A DNA stretch of 64,000 nt from Drosophila persimilis (Eukaryota > Arthropoda > Insecta > Diptera > Drosophilidae), in the NCBI RefSeq assembly GCF_003286085.1, contig NW_020825289.1, forward strand, positions 558,001 through 622,000, written 5' to 3'. Below, piece by piece: positions 23,190-34,314 of this stretch. The position numbers and the translations under genes were made by a program. The notes beneath the pieces are model-generated. The model was not told the origin of the DNA. It was given only the letters and a program-made list of their open reading frames with translations, and ran no database searches. How positions within the stretch are numbered: position 1 is the first letter of the stretch; each line of letters opens with the position of its first letter.

Positions 23190-23748
23190 GTACCGGAATT
23201 TGTCTATAAATATTCCAGCCGCACTCTCACTGAATTTGCCTTGTTTCCGAGGATCCAGGGCTCCTGAATGAGGACGTCTTGGCAGGCGATGGCTTTCACC
23301 TTGCCTTGCCCACACCCCTAGGACACAGAGGGTTGCGAGGGTCTTCACTCCCTTGGCTTGCTGGGCTTGGCCTGGCTGATTAGCGGGGTCCTCCGCTGAG
23401 CGTTGCCTCTTGTTGGGGGTCTTGGCTGCGCCCTTTCCGGCTTTGGCTGACTGGAACAGTGGCAGGATTGAGGAGGCCCACAGCCTCTACTCCTCTCCTT
23501 TGGCTGACGACCTGTAGTTCGACGGCTTTCCTCCCCGTGGTGCAGAGACGCTGTGAACCGACTCAGTCTCCTTCCCCGTCTTCTTCGGACCTGGTTTCCC
23601 AGGCGTTGGTGTAGAGGGATTGGCTTATTCCTCCGGTACCTTAAAAAGAGTACCGAGCTCCTTTGCGGTGTTTTTTTTTTTTTGATACTTTTGTCGTTTG
23701 GCATTGTTGTACCACGAGTAGGCGGGAACCGAGGCAACCTTAACAACG
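23190..23748 (-). mobile_element. LOA-clade LINE, 5' part (ORF1)
   Basis: On the minus strand a start codon near 23711 opens a basic ORF1 N-terminus (MPNDKSIKKKKTPQ). Further on is the segment KVKAIACQDVLIQEPWI, which partly matches the second LOA copy at 47.6 kb (GRVKAIACQDAPSAAL). The copy is cut off near 23190 where BEL/Pao leader sequence begins. The younger LOA copy at 23749-25746 inserted next to or in its 5' end. Confidence 0.55.
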
Positions 23749-25746
23749 AGGCAACCTTAGGTTAGGTTAGGTTAGGTTGAGGCGGCTGCCGGGCTCGCTC
23801 GGAGCCCGTCACACTTAGGCCGGTTTCGGCCCGTTGTGATACCGCATAGGATCATTTCCTTCCTGCGTTGTGAGACTTCCTGTCAGCAATTATCCCATCC
23901 AGATGCTCTCACAAAGTTCGCTATCCTTCTGGGACATAGTTTGGACATCTCTGAGATGTCGTGTAGAAAGGCTGAGCCCAGGTGTTGTAGCCTTCTTCTG
24001 CTGAGAGCCGGGCAGGAGCAGAACAGATGTTCCACTGTCTCCTCCTCTTCCTCGTCTCTACAGCTGCGACAAAAATCGTTATGTGGGGCCCCCAGCCTGT
24101 TAGCGTGGGTGCCTATTAGCCAGTGTCCCGTGAGGGAACGAGTGACTACGCTGCACCTTTTCCTGCTTAACTTGAGGAGCTCGGAGGTGCGCTTCATGTC
24201 CATGGTCGGCCATGTTTGCCGAGTTGTGCGACTTCGTGGCACTGTTTGCCACATATCGTTTTTTAGTCGCTTGTATTGCTCCCTTATGATGAGCTTACAG
24301 GTGGCCATTGGCATACAGATATCCTCCTTGTCTTGGAGAAGGGGGATTGTAGTGCCAGATCTGGCCAGCTCGTCCGCTATACAGTTGCCCTCGATGTCCC
24401 GGTGGCCCGGGACCCAAATTAGGCTAATAGCAAATTGCTGAGCCATCTCGTGTAGAGATTTGCGGCAGTCTGCCACGGTGGCCGAGTTCGAGGAAATCGC
24501 GCTTAGCGATTTGATCGCAGCTTGGCTGTCGCTATAAATGTTTAGCTTGGTTGCCGTGACGGCAGCCGCTTGTAGGCAGTCTAGTGCCTCCCTGATTGCT
24601 ATGACTTCCGCTTGAAAGACACTGCAATGATCTGGGAGTCTGAAGGAATGCCTTATGTTTAGCTGTTCAGAGTAGATTCCCCCTCCGACTCTGTCGTCCA
24701 GCTTTGATCCATCTGTGAAGATGCTTATGGCCCCTTCAGGGCCTGGGAGTCCCTCGAGCCATTCGTCTCTATGAGGGATGATTGTGTCGAAGGGAGTGTC
24801 TGTATACTCTCTTGGAACTTGGTAGTCTGTTTTTGAGGGGACAGTACTGCTATTTAATATGGCTGAGTGACCTATGCACTGTGTCACCCATTGATCTGAG
24901 TCTCTTAGACGTATTGCTGCTGCTTCTGCCCGTTCCTTTCCTGCGAGTTCAAGGCTCTGTAGGCATAGGATGGCATTTAGCGCATCATTTGGGGTGGTGC
25001 GGAGAGCTCCGCTGATGCATAGGGCGGCAGTCCGCTGGACTTTGCCCAGTTGCTTGGTGATCGCCCTTTTTGATAGGGCTGGCCACCACACCGTAACTCC
25101 GTAGAGTAGTATTGGTCTAACTATAGCTTGATATCCATTGGACTATGCTTGGGATCATACCCCATCTTAGCCCAATAGCTTTTTTGCATGTATAGAGTGC
25201 AGTCATTGCCTTTTTCACTCTGTCTTTGACATTCAGGTTCCAGTTAAGCTTCTTGTCAATTACCAACCCTAAGTAACTGGCACTGTCGCTAAAGGAGAGC
25301 CTGCATCCTTGTAGTATTGGAGGGTTGAGGGGCGGGACCTTGTATTTATTTGTGAATAACACGAGTTCCGTTTTTGAGGGATTTACTCCCAGACCGCGCG
25401 ATTTCGTCCAGTCCGACAGTTGCGCTAGCTTTGTGGACATTAAGTCGCACAGTGTTTGGGGGTATTTCCCCGAGAAAATAATCGCAACGTCATCCGCATA
25501 GGCCACGACTTTGCAGCCCCCCCCCCTCCAGGTCCCATAGAATCTTGTTGACTGCTATGTTCCACAGAAGAGGAGACAGGACACCACCTTGCGGGGTGCC
25601 TCTGTTGACATACCTTGACTGGGCGGACGATCCCATCGATGATGTCACCGTCCTGCATGTGAGCAATTGATCAATGAGCATCACCAAGTGACGGTCCACC
25701 CCCAGGTCAGTCAGGGCTTCTGTAATGGCACCCGGTACAACGTTGT
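23749..25746 (-). mobile_element. LOA-clade (Bilbo-like) LINE, 5'-truncated, with 18-bp TSD
   Basis: It is read on the minus strand. RT motifs (RGTPQGGVLSPLLWNIAVNK, MAYADDVAIIFSGKY, ASYLGLVIDKKLNWNL) come first, then a 402-codon open segment (25091-23883) with RNase H (ISIFTDGSKLDDRVGGGIY, FQAEVIAIREALDCL, IYSDSQAAIKSL, LIWVPGHRDIEGNCIADELA) and a final Cys/His zinc-type motif (CRSCRDEEEEETVEHLFCSC). RT followed by RNase H places it in the LOA/I group. The ends are fixed by an 18-bp perfect target duplication GAGGCAACCTTAACAACG (23731-23748 and 25747-25764). The 3' tail is a short AACCT repeat instead of poly(A). Confidence 0.85.
23883..25091 (-). pseudogene. LOA LINE RT tail / RNase H / zinc motif
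   Basis: This 402-residue open segment is the C-terminal part of the LINE ORF2 polyprotein. It contains RNase H catalytic residues Asp (TDGSK), Glu (FQAEV), Asp (YSDSQ) and the terminal Asp (ADELA), and ends in a zinc-binding-like Cys/His motif. It is intact over its whole length, which suggests recent insertion, but the element lacks its 5' part and RT is interrupted around 25.1 kb, so it cannot move alone. Confidence 0.8.
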
Positions 25747-25764
25747 GAGGCAACCTTAACAACG

Positions 25765-27811
25765 GAGTAATTTTTAACTTTTCAATGTGGAGTATATATT
25801 AAAATGGCGAGCGTCCAACTGATCTTGATGTTGAAGTCATGGAATTCGATCACGACGTACTTTCAACCTTGATAACCATCTTAGACAAAAGCCATGAGTT
25901 ATGCTTTTTCTTAAATTTAGACATGCTTCTCCCGCATTTTGCCATTTTGGATGTGTAAATAAAAGCTCCTTACTTTATTATTTATTTCATCCTTTTTCTC
26001 CGTGCTTATTTTGTATGCCTTCAGTTCTTCGAAAATCCAACTCGAAAGCGCTGCGGCGCTTCGATTATTTTCAATGTAAATACTGAGCAGCATTTCATAA
26101 GTGAACCCCACCCCACCTACAAATAAATTAAAATGCGCACACTGGCGCAAAAACGAGTTTTAGGATTATTGTATACACAGGCTGCACTACAATAATACAT
26201 AATTACTTTCTCGCACAATTGCGCACAAAATTAGTTATTGACCATAAGAGACATCCACATTGCACTGTGGTTCCGCTTGTATGGAATCGCGGCTAAAAAT
26301 ACTTCTAACATCAGTAGAGAGCTGAAAGTTTTACCAAGCCTCTTAAATAGTATTTGTAGTTGCAAAAAACTGCCAACCAATTAACCACAATTAATAAAAT
26401 GTAACACATAAATAAACAATAACAATTTAAGAGCAAATTAAATGCTAAAATATTTCGAAGGGCTGTAGTTTCAAAATAATACAAAATTTTACAATGGCTT
26501 TAAAAATAAGTTTGAATTGTCTTTTTTTGGAATCTTTCTCTGCCAAGTAATATATCGGTCGGACCGTAAAAGAAGGTCATTTAGTATATCCGTATTTGTT
26601 AATTTTCGTGACATTTTGCGGATATGAATAAGTCTGCATTTCTTCATTTCTCCATTGCGGTCGCCATTAAAAGAGAAATTACTTCAACTGGCAACACATT
26701 TTGGCTTTGATTTTCGTTGCGTAATGCAGAAACAGCGCACTTATCAATTTCGACTAGCCTCAGCTGGTCTATGAGCTATGAGCTATGGAGTTGAAGACTC
26801 CATAAAATTAAGTTTTTCACGGCCACGTGAAGCACTTTCCGCCTTTTTCTGGGATATTTGGGTTCATTTCAATAAAATTGATTCCGTTGTACTTAGCCAA
26901 AATGGAAGATTTCTTAAGTTTTTAACACATCCAAAATACAAAAAAATTTTCGCAAATGTATTCAATAGGTTGAATAAGCGCATTCAGTTCAGCAATAAAG
27001 CCGTTGTGTTCAATATTTTGTTGTACAGCAGTAATAACTTCGCGTACTTTTTCAGTGTTTGTGCCCGTTTTGGAGCACCAGAAATTAAAAATATGTAGGC
27101 GTGCCTATCGAATTAAAAGTTAAAAACGAAAAAAATTAATATAATATAAAATATTAAGAGCTTTGTTATACAAATTGTACAGCACAATTGAAGACAAATA
27201 CAGACACACTGCAAGCTTCTGCAGCTGACTTAAGCACTCTTATTAAGTAAAGACAATGAATATAAAATCTATGGGGGAATCCGGGGGGAACACAACTAAA
27301 ACTTTAAGTAAATATAAAAAAGCCCAAAAAAGTTTGAAGCTGATTTTTTCTTTGAAAAATGTAGCTTTTGCTGGGCATTGCTCTAAAAATGAACACGTGT
27401 TCATGCGTTTTGTTCTATTTTTAGTAAGTCCCGTTATGTCTCCGGAAAAATCCAGTTTGCCATTGCAAAGATTGAACATTTTAGACACAATTTGTTTATA
27501 ATTTTTTTTTTGTACGTTGTCATAACATTTTTTGATTTTTGGCCTTGGCGGAACCACAGTGCATTGGTTAAGTACACAAACAGTTTCCCGCGTTTTTTAC
27601 TATCGCTTGCACCTTATCAAACAGGTAACTTTAAAACGTTGCAAAAAAGCCAGGGATGCATTAAAACAAAAAAGATTTTTTATTTTTTTAAAATAATGTA
27701 TATACTAATTAGATGTTATATTAAAATTAAGTTTCATTAACATGCATTTTGCGCTGGTATATTTCTTAGTTTCTGGCCTTTAAGAATTTTCGATGGTATA
27801 TATATTATATT
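25765..27811. other. AT-rich non-coding DNA, no gene recognised
   Basis: A two-kilobase stretch, AT-rich and with no recognisable transposon. A 106-codon frame at 26778-27098 has no family resemblance and unremarkable composition. It is most likely Nipped-A intron. Confidence 0.5.
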
Positions 27812-28556
27812 ATATATATTATCAAAGACTATACAATACCAAGATAATGCATGAGCGACCAAAAAGCTGTTCTATGGCGGGTCCTAACATTATAACCCAA
27901 AAGGCACGAGGGAGCGCGCGGGGTTTCAATTCCCTTTTCGCCTGTACTTCGTCTCTACCGCGACCCCGCTGCCCATCGGTTTCGTCTGTTCGGCAATTCT
28001 GGACTCTCGAGCCTCAGCACCGTCGAAGCGGTGGTCGCGGATCGCCGATGTCTTTGGAGCGGCACAGTGGGACCTTTGGCCGTCTCAGCTTGCTAAATTA
28101 GTTAGTGAATATGAGTTCAATATTTGCACACTGAAAAAATGTTAAACTTTGAGTGCTTATATCTCCTAAACTAAAACTATCTTGAAAATTCGATTAGAAA
28201 ATTCTCTATTAGATGCGTACATTAAATTTATCTAAAGCACTCATTCAATTTTTTTACTATTTCGGCTGAGTCCCCACTGTGCCGCGTCAAAGACATCAGC
28301 GACCACGCTGCCCTACGGTTTCGGCACGCAGACACTGACATGCTTTTGTTTTTGTATTCTTACTCTCGAGACACACCGACTCGACGCTGACCGAGGCATT
28401 GACGAAGCCGAGTAGCATTTCGGAGGCGAAGGTAGCGTAAAAGAGAATTGAAGTAATAGCCCCGCGCGCCCGTACCATGAAGCGTCAAACGAAAATTGAC
28501 AAAGAATTTGTTCCTCATGCAACATCTTGGTATTGTATAGTCTTTGATATTATATA
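27812..28556. mobile_element. foldback / long-inverted-repeat element, about 745 bp
   Basis: The two halves are diverged inverted copies of one another. The outer ends share CAAAGACTATACAATACCAA (left, + strand from about 27824; right, as its reverse complement ending at about 28547). Further in are inverted pairs: GAGCGCGCGGGG with TTCAATTC, GATGTCTTTG with GCGGCACAGTGGG, and the innermost at about 28056-28065 and 28269-28278. The arms are about 270-290 bp with an AT-rich spacer of about 160 bp. Flanks are ATATAT-rich, so target duplications cannot be called. No transposase is present. The superfamily is undetermined. Confidence 0.7.
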
Positions 28557-29297
28557 TATTTTTTTCGACTTTCCACTTCCATCGCGTACAATTTTCTATA
28601 TTAAAAAAAGGCGAGATTTACAGGATAATTATTAATTGACATATATGTTTCATTAATTTCTTGTATACTCGGTTCCTTCCTACAGAAATGAAACTGGAAT
28701 TTTTTTATTTTGCTACATTTAGCTGTCAGTGAACTAGACGCTTGTTTAATCCCAAAGGAGCTGGTTTGACTCCTTGCTCTTACCAAAAAAGTCTAGACAT
28801 TTGCGTTAAGTTAAGTTGTAAATTCAAACTAAATGTCGTTAGACCCACGCAAAGGATAAATTTTTAATGCGGGTGGCAAGTGATTACACGCTAATGTAAC
28901 CATTTATAATTATTTTATTTTAGGATTCTCCACTTGTGTTTTGTTGTCGTACTTTTTAATGGGTTACAGATCCCTGTTTACATCCGAGTGTTTATAACTT
29001 GTATACTTTATGTGATTTATTTCAATTATTTCAAAGCAAAATTTGATGTTGGGCTGAAAACGATTATTACTAAAAAAAAGTCACAAGCTTATCGGAATTT
29101 CATACAACCAGCCGTAAGATATTTAAGTTATTTGTAAAAAAAAGAACAACCACTGAAAAACTAATACAAAAATATGAGTTTTTAAACCTTTTTAGAAAAA
29201 AACAAACCAGAAAAAAAATCATTTAACATTTTTAAAGCCTCAAACAGCGGAAATGTGGTGTTTGCATAGTTTAGTCATTAAACGAGTGTTTTATGCG
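28557..29297. other. AT-rich intron DNA with a shared repeat near 29220
   Basis: No coding sequence is recognised. The segment 29220-29275 (ACATTTTTAAAGCCT, then GGAAATGTGGTGTTTGCAT) resembles 62597-62660, so a small dispersed repeat of unknown kind lies here. Confidence 0.45.
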
Positions 29298-29358
29298 GTC
29301 GAAAACGCTTCCTTCTGGAAATTATCCCTTTACTCTTTGAGTATCAAGTATAAAAATA
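29298..29358 (-). mobile_element. DINE-1 terminal fragment, very decayed
   Basis: GCTTCCTTCTGG and the final GAGTATCAAGTATAAAAA match the conserved terminal part of the reversed DINE-1 copies (GATTCCTTCTGG ... GAGTATCGGGTATAA). It lies about 45 bp upstream of the first Nipped-A splice acceptor. Confidence 0.5.
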
Positions 29359-29402
29359 CGATATTTTATAAATATTATTTTATTTTATTGAAATTTTTAT
29401 AG

Positions 29403-30989
29403 ATTCAATCTGCGATGCGTCCACTACTTCTGAAGTTGGGAGACCATAGGAATTTATCTATTCCAGCAATAAAGCGTTTGTCATTTTTTACTCAACTATT
29501 CCCACAAATGTTTAATGAAAAGCTAAGTGAGCAAATATTGCAACATTGCACTAAAATTATTGAAATATTTGTTGGTGATTATAAGTGTACCAATCATAAC
29601 ACGAATTTCTTTGCGTCATCTAAAGGTGGAGAATATGAACAAAAAATTGTCACACTTATTGAAATGTTTTATCATATATCAGCGTCACCAAAATATATTG
29701 AAAAGCTATGCCAACTTGTCTTGAAGACGGAAAATAACTTGATGATAGAGGCATCTAGTCCATATCGCGAAGCGCTCTTAAAGTTTCTTCAACGGTTTCC
29801 TGCTGAAACTGTAGATCTATTTATAATGGAATCAATTATGATGGATGCTCAATGGAACCGTTTTTTTATTTTTATTTTAAAGCACGAAATGGGAACATCC
29901 TTTCGTTCTGTAATAAAAACCAGTAAATATACAATATTATTGGCATATTTGAATTGGAATACAGATATCCACCAACCACATAAATACGAAGCTCAGCATC
30001 AAGCCGTTTTGATTATTTTTACACTAATGGAATTAGATGACCAATGGATTCCGACACGTCAGGATATTGTAGATGCCCTTAAGAGTATGTGGCATAGTAA
30101 TTTGTACTCGACATGCCTGGAAAATGTGGCATGCGATCTATGGCATTTAATTGGACGAATACTTTTGTTATATTTTTCAAACAATACAAATGACATTGAT
30201 CTACTCTTTCAATTATTAAGGGCATTGTGTTATCGATTTATTCCAGACGTCTATTTCCTAAGAGACTTTTTACAAAATACTGTTGCTCAAAGCTTTACGG
30301 TCAACTGGAAACGAAACGCATTTTTTCGCTTTGTTGAAAATTTCAATAACAATTCAATTTCCGAAGAGCTAAAAGCAAAAATCATTACAGCTGTTTTAAT
30401 ACCATGTTTCACTGTAAGTTTTGACAAAGGCGAAGGAAATAAACTTATTGGCGCACCGCCGACTCCGTATCAAGAAGATGAGAAAAATATTGTTTCCGTG
30501 TTTATTAATAAGGTTTTTGACCCGGATAAACAATATGACGATGCAGTAAGAATTGCTTTGCTACAGCTTGCGTGTTTACTGGTTGAGCGTGCTTCTCAAC
30601 ATATACACGATGGTGATGCTAATAATAAGAAACAGGGAAATAAGCTTAGGCGCCTCATGACCTTTGCCTGGCCTTGTTTACTTAGTAAAAATTCCGTGGA
30701 TCCTACTGCCAGATACCATGGTCATTTATTGCTGGCGCATATAATCGCTAGATTGGCCATTCATAAGAAAATCGTCCTACAAGTATTTCATTCTCTACTG
30801 AAAGGACACGCATTAGAAGCCAGATCAATTGTAAAACAGGCTTTAGATGTCTTAACGCCTGCTATGCCATTACGAATGGAAGATGGGAACACTATGTTGA
30901 CTCATTGGACAAAAAAAATTATCGTTGAAGAAGGTCACGCAATGCAACAGCTTTTTCATATTTTACAACTAATAATTCGACACTATAAG
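29403..30989 (+). CDS. Nipped-A: Nipped-A exon: HEAT-repeat region of TRRAP/Tra1 homologue
   Basis: 529 codons in phase 0, from the acceptor TTTTTATAG to the donor GTAAGT at 30990. The peptide starts IQSAMRPLLLKLGDHRNLSI and aligns by eye throughout with the central HEAT region of human TRRAP (for example LIEASSPYREALLKFLQRFP; KLRRLMTFAWPCLLSKNSVD; HLLLAHIIARLAIHKKIVLQ; MEDGNTMLTHWTKKIIVEEG). Nipped-A is a nuclear scaffold that docks transcriptional activators to SAGA and Tip60 acetyltransferase complexes. The helical solenoid is the activator-binding part. Upstream exons are outside the window, so the preceding intron exceeds 29 kb. Confidence 0.95.
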
Positions 30990-31048
30990 GTAAGTCTATT
31001 TGTTGTACACATGTATATAAAAATATTTGATAAACGCTTATATTTTAG

Positions 31049-31334
31049 GTTTATTTTCCTGTTAGACACCAACTAGTGCAGCACTTGATTAATTATATGC
31101 AACGGCTTGGATTCCCCGCAACTGCGTCTATTGAACATAAAAAGCTAGCTGTTGATTTAGCAGAAGTTATTATCAAATGGGAACTGCATCGCATTAAAGA
31201 AGACGAACGGGAAGCGAAAATTGATGGATCTGAAGATGAGCTGATTCGGGAAACCTCAAGTAAACGCCAGGGAACGGATTTGATAGAGCATAGAAAAAAA
31301 TCTGCTGAAAATCTAAGAGAATCCGCTGTACAAG
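31049..31334 (+). CDS. Nipped-A: Nipped-A exon with a non-canonical 3' boundary
   Basis: It follows a 59-nt intron with a TATTTTAG acceptor. It encodes VYFPVRHQLVQHLINYMQRL, then LAVDLAEVIIKWELHRIKED, matching TRRAP just before its variable acidic linker. The frame runs to a stop at 31352-31354. The next exon starts in phase needing one base, which fits an exon end at 31334 (GTA CAA G|GAAAGT): the intron would begin GA, not GT, although GAAAGT is one change from GTAAGT. The alternative is a GTAAAC donor at 31260, also of the right phase, which would drop 25 codons. Start and coding identity are secure; the end is not. Confidence 0.8.
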
Positions 31335-31354
31335 GAAAGTTGCAACATTACTAA

Positions 31355-31689
31355 GTATTTATCTATATATCCGTAAGGATATTTTTTTTTAGCTTATTAG
31401 ACCCTAGAACGACGGCCAAGACTTTTAAATTTTAATTTTTAAATAATTAAGTGACAAGTTCTAAGTTCAACATAACTTGTGTAGTTTTTAAAGTTGAAAG
31501 TTTTTATTCATCTCGAAGTTTTAAATTGCAAGCTCTAAATTAAAAAAATCCAACACCTTAAAAATTCTTCATTCTAAACAATATTTGAACATTTTAAAAA
31601 ATCTTCAAAACTTCCATAAAATTTGAAAATAAAATTTTAAATAAAAAACATATGCAGGAAGCCTGTAAGCTTAAGCTAAAAAATGTTAA
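31355..31689. other. AT-rich intron DNA
   Basis: This is Nipped-A intron sequence of low complexity (repeated TTTTAAA-type words). No gene or element is recognised. Confidence 0.5.
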
Positions 31690-33540
31690 CGGAGGACGTT
31701 AAACAACATCTTTCCTCTCGCCTGATGATATAGTTGTGACTAAATTTACATTTAAACATAAGAGCAATCTGATTTCTCATCTGAGTTTTCCCCATTCAAT
31801 AACATCCATAGAGTAGAATTTGTTGCAGTCAAAGTTCGTATTGTGTCGACATTTTTCTATTTAACCTGCTCCTACATTCCTCCCATTTCTTATGCTGAGG
31901 TCCAGAGCAAGCCCAATATCATTTCCTGAAGATCCTTACCATCCAACTCTGTCTGGTTGTACCCGATCTGGTTGTGCTGACAGTTCCATGGTTCCTTGCC
32001 GCATAAAGTGTTTTTAAAAAACAAACTTTATTGATTTATATCTACATCTCTCGCTTGTTGATTGGTCGTTTCTTTATTCATTACCGAACATAGACGTAAC
32101 TGTCAACTCGTTTTATAACTCTATATACTCACTGTACCCGTATCGTCCAAGCCTCCCTGGTTCTCCAAGTATTTGTCATACTTAAAAAACAATAAATCCA
32201 AAGTGTCGGCCTTCGCTCTATACTCTTCCGCTCGTTCTCAGTTCCTTGCCATTAATAGTCAGTGTTATAGTTGAAACACATCGTTAGCTATAAGCGTAAG
32301 ACAAATGCTTTTCCTCCTTCCTTTCATTACCCGAACAAAACAGAAGCTTCTGCTGTTGGTATTGCAAATTTATTCGCTACCTTTTTTTCAAACAACGTAC
32401 TCGTCTCATATTTACAACGCATCCACTCCGTATCCATACCAGCTACCTCACGCTAACAGCATTTTTCTGCCTATTTTCGAGGAAAGCGTTGTTCTGGAAG
32501 GTTTGTAATCTATGGACTTATCGTTTTCTGCGGGTCCAGACTAGGTACCAAGTTTCATTTTAAAACACTGTGCTCAGTCCCTTTGCAAGCTCTTGACCCT
32601 TCTCTTCAACCTCTCATTGAAACAGTCTTGTCTCCCAGTTTTGTCGTGGTATCGCTAAGCTTTCCGCCATCCCGAAGCTTCTTGAGTTCCTGGTCACCCG
32701 GCAACCGCAACATCTTTGTTGCAGCTTGATATCTCCGCCGCAACACGGTTTTTTCAGACATCGTTCAACTTCGACTAACCTTCTTGAGTTTTCTAACCTA
32801 ATCCACCGTGGTTTTCAAATTGGTTTTCAGTCGGATGTAGATTTTACGGACTTCAGCAAGGCATTCGATACCTCCAACTACTTCCTTTTCTGAACCTTTC
32901 TAAATGCAAACTTATGACACTTTACCGTCGCGCTCCACATTTTGTCTCATATGTTCTAGGAAATCATATTCTCGAGCGAATTTCGAGTTCAAATGACCTC
33001 GGCGTCCTTTTTGATCATAAGATGTGTTTTAACAGCCACATAGCTGCAACAGTAAATAAAGCTAAGGTTGTTTATCAAGCGTTGGTTAAGTATTGTTCAT
33101 GTGTGTGGAGCCCCTTAATTTTTGCCCTTCGTAACTTTAACAGGGACTGGGTAGAATCTTACCACCCTACCGGTCTAGGCTAAATCTTATTGACCTGCCG
33201 TTGTTGCACCATCGCAAAATATGCAATGGCGTTATGTTCGTGCACAAGATCCTTCTCTGGATTGTTGACTCCCAAACTCTGTTGACTTGGCCGTCCCATC
33301 TACACCTACCCGTACTTTTAGGCCAATCCGCTTAGCCATATGTAGGTCAAATTATGCCGAACATGAACCTTTTATTCATTCCTTATCCCCTGAACTGTTC
33401 CTTAGACTAATTGCATGCAATATTTATAATCACTTAAATTTTACTAACTTTTAATTTCTCTTTTTTCCTGCTTTTGTAATTAAGTACCATTATTAGCAGA
33501 TAATTGTTAATTTAATAAATAAATAAATATAATATATAAA
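31690..33540 (+). mobile_element. CR1/Jockey-type LINE relic in a Nipped-A intron
   Basis: Fragments in order: endonuclease (STFFYLTCSYIPPISYAEVQ), the linker before RT (KRKTNAFPPSFHYPNKTEAS, NLFATFFSNN), RT (HGFFRHRSTS-like, TDFSKAFDT), and the C-terminal part (LERISSSNDLGVLFDHKMCF). It ends with AATAAATAAATAAATATAAT just upstream of the acceptor at 33556. It is heavily decayed, with many stops and deletions, and is a different subfamily from the element at 238-3768. It lies in the same orientation as the gene. Confidence 0.75.
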
Positions 33541-33556
33541 TATTATATTTTTACAG

Positions 33557-33707
33557 GTGTTGGATCATATACTAAAACTGATGACGTTCTTCGATCCATT
33601 GATAAGTCATATTGCGATACGGTACTCAATTTTTTAGTGCGTTTAGCATGTCAGGTTAATGATCCTCAAGCTGGAATCATATCACCTGGAGAAAGTTTAT
33701 CTCGAAG
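33557..33707 (+). CDS. Nipped-A: Nipped-A exon: DKSYCDTVLNFLVR segment
   Basis: A 151-nt exon between TTTTTACAG and GTAATG. Its first two bases complete a glycine codon and its last two start an arginine codon completed by the next exon. The peptide VGSYTKTDDVLRSIDKSYCD and NFLVRLACQVND, then SPGESLSRR, matches TRRAP at the segment IDKQHTDTVVNFLIRVACQV. This fixes both the reading frame and the phase that the preceding exon must supply. Confidence 0.93.
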
Positions 33708-33779
33708 GTAATGAAAAAATATTGTACTTCGCATAGTTAGCTTAGCTTCTTAGCTAATTAAATTAATTTATTTTTTACG

Positions 33780-34200
33780 CGGTACACATACATATGTAGA
33801 GTACAGGGTTTTGTATTCGTGTAAATGTATGTACCACCAGCCAGAAGAATTTCCTTTCCGATCTCTTAATGTGTATATATGTATATATGTACTGGAGCCC
33901 CACATGAATCCAAAGCTTTCATAAAATCATTGCTGTACTCATGCCTGTATACGGATAATTCACATAGACAAACCAATTAATTTTGTAGGGACGGAAATTT
34001 TGAAACAATTTTGAATTTTGAATTTTGATACGGGTGTCCGAACAGGCTGACATGGGTTTATCGACTCGATTATTTATGCTGATCACGAACATAAATACTT
34101 TATGGGGTCGGAAATGCTTTCTTTTGGGTGTTGCGTACATCCACTTTTACCACAAATCTAATATACCCATATACTCTTCGAGTTCCTGGTATACAAAACC
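33780..34200 (-). mobile_element. DINE-1 relic, degenerate
   Basis: Recognisable pieces are GACATGGGTTTATCGACTCG, the following ACTTTATGGGGTCGGAAATG, and ACCACAAATCTAATATACCC, in reverse orientation relative to the copy at 5094. The outer limits are vague. Confidence 0.6.
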
Positions 34201-34314
34201 AAAAAACCAGTGTCAGCATATACGTATGAATTAACCTAAGGCTTGGGTACAAGCGCACTGGGTCAATTTTTTTTATACGCGGTACTCAAAGAGTAAATTT
34301 GTACATTAATTTCG

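Larger units (their letters stand above)
7750..23190 (-). mobile_element. BEL/Pao LTR retroelement fossil, split by a nested gypsy element
   Basis: It is read on the minus strand from right to left. Gag lies at about 23.04-21.9 kb; a zinc-knuckle and retropepsin region at about 22.0-20.9 kb (CFNCLKPGHRTRACNSGKC, AILDSGSQLHLVTSRFA); reverse transcriptase and RNase H at about 20.9-19.4 kb; integrase with its zinc-binding region and the BEL-type C-terminal DUF5641 domain at about 9.65-8.3 kb (RSPHFGGLWETAVKAAKYH). A purine-rich tract and a probable 3' LTR start near 8235; the outer LTR end is not resolved and no matching 5' LTR was found on the right. The element is clearly broken, with multiple breaks, and older than the Osvaldo-like element inserted into its pol region. 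Confidence 0.85.

Noticed and set aside
23757-23778. (TTAGG)4 as a telomeric repeat
   Set aside because: It is the 3' tail of a LOA LINE bounded by a target duplication; Drosophila telomeres do not use TTAGG.
23757-25764. Minus-strand RNase H frame as a host gene
   Set aside because: The RT upstream in the same direction, the tail and the 18-bp target duplication show that it is a LINE.
26778-27098. 106-codon frame as a host exon upstream of Nipped-A
   Set aside because: There is no similarity to the TRRAP segment expected there, no matching splice phase and AT-driven composition.
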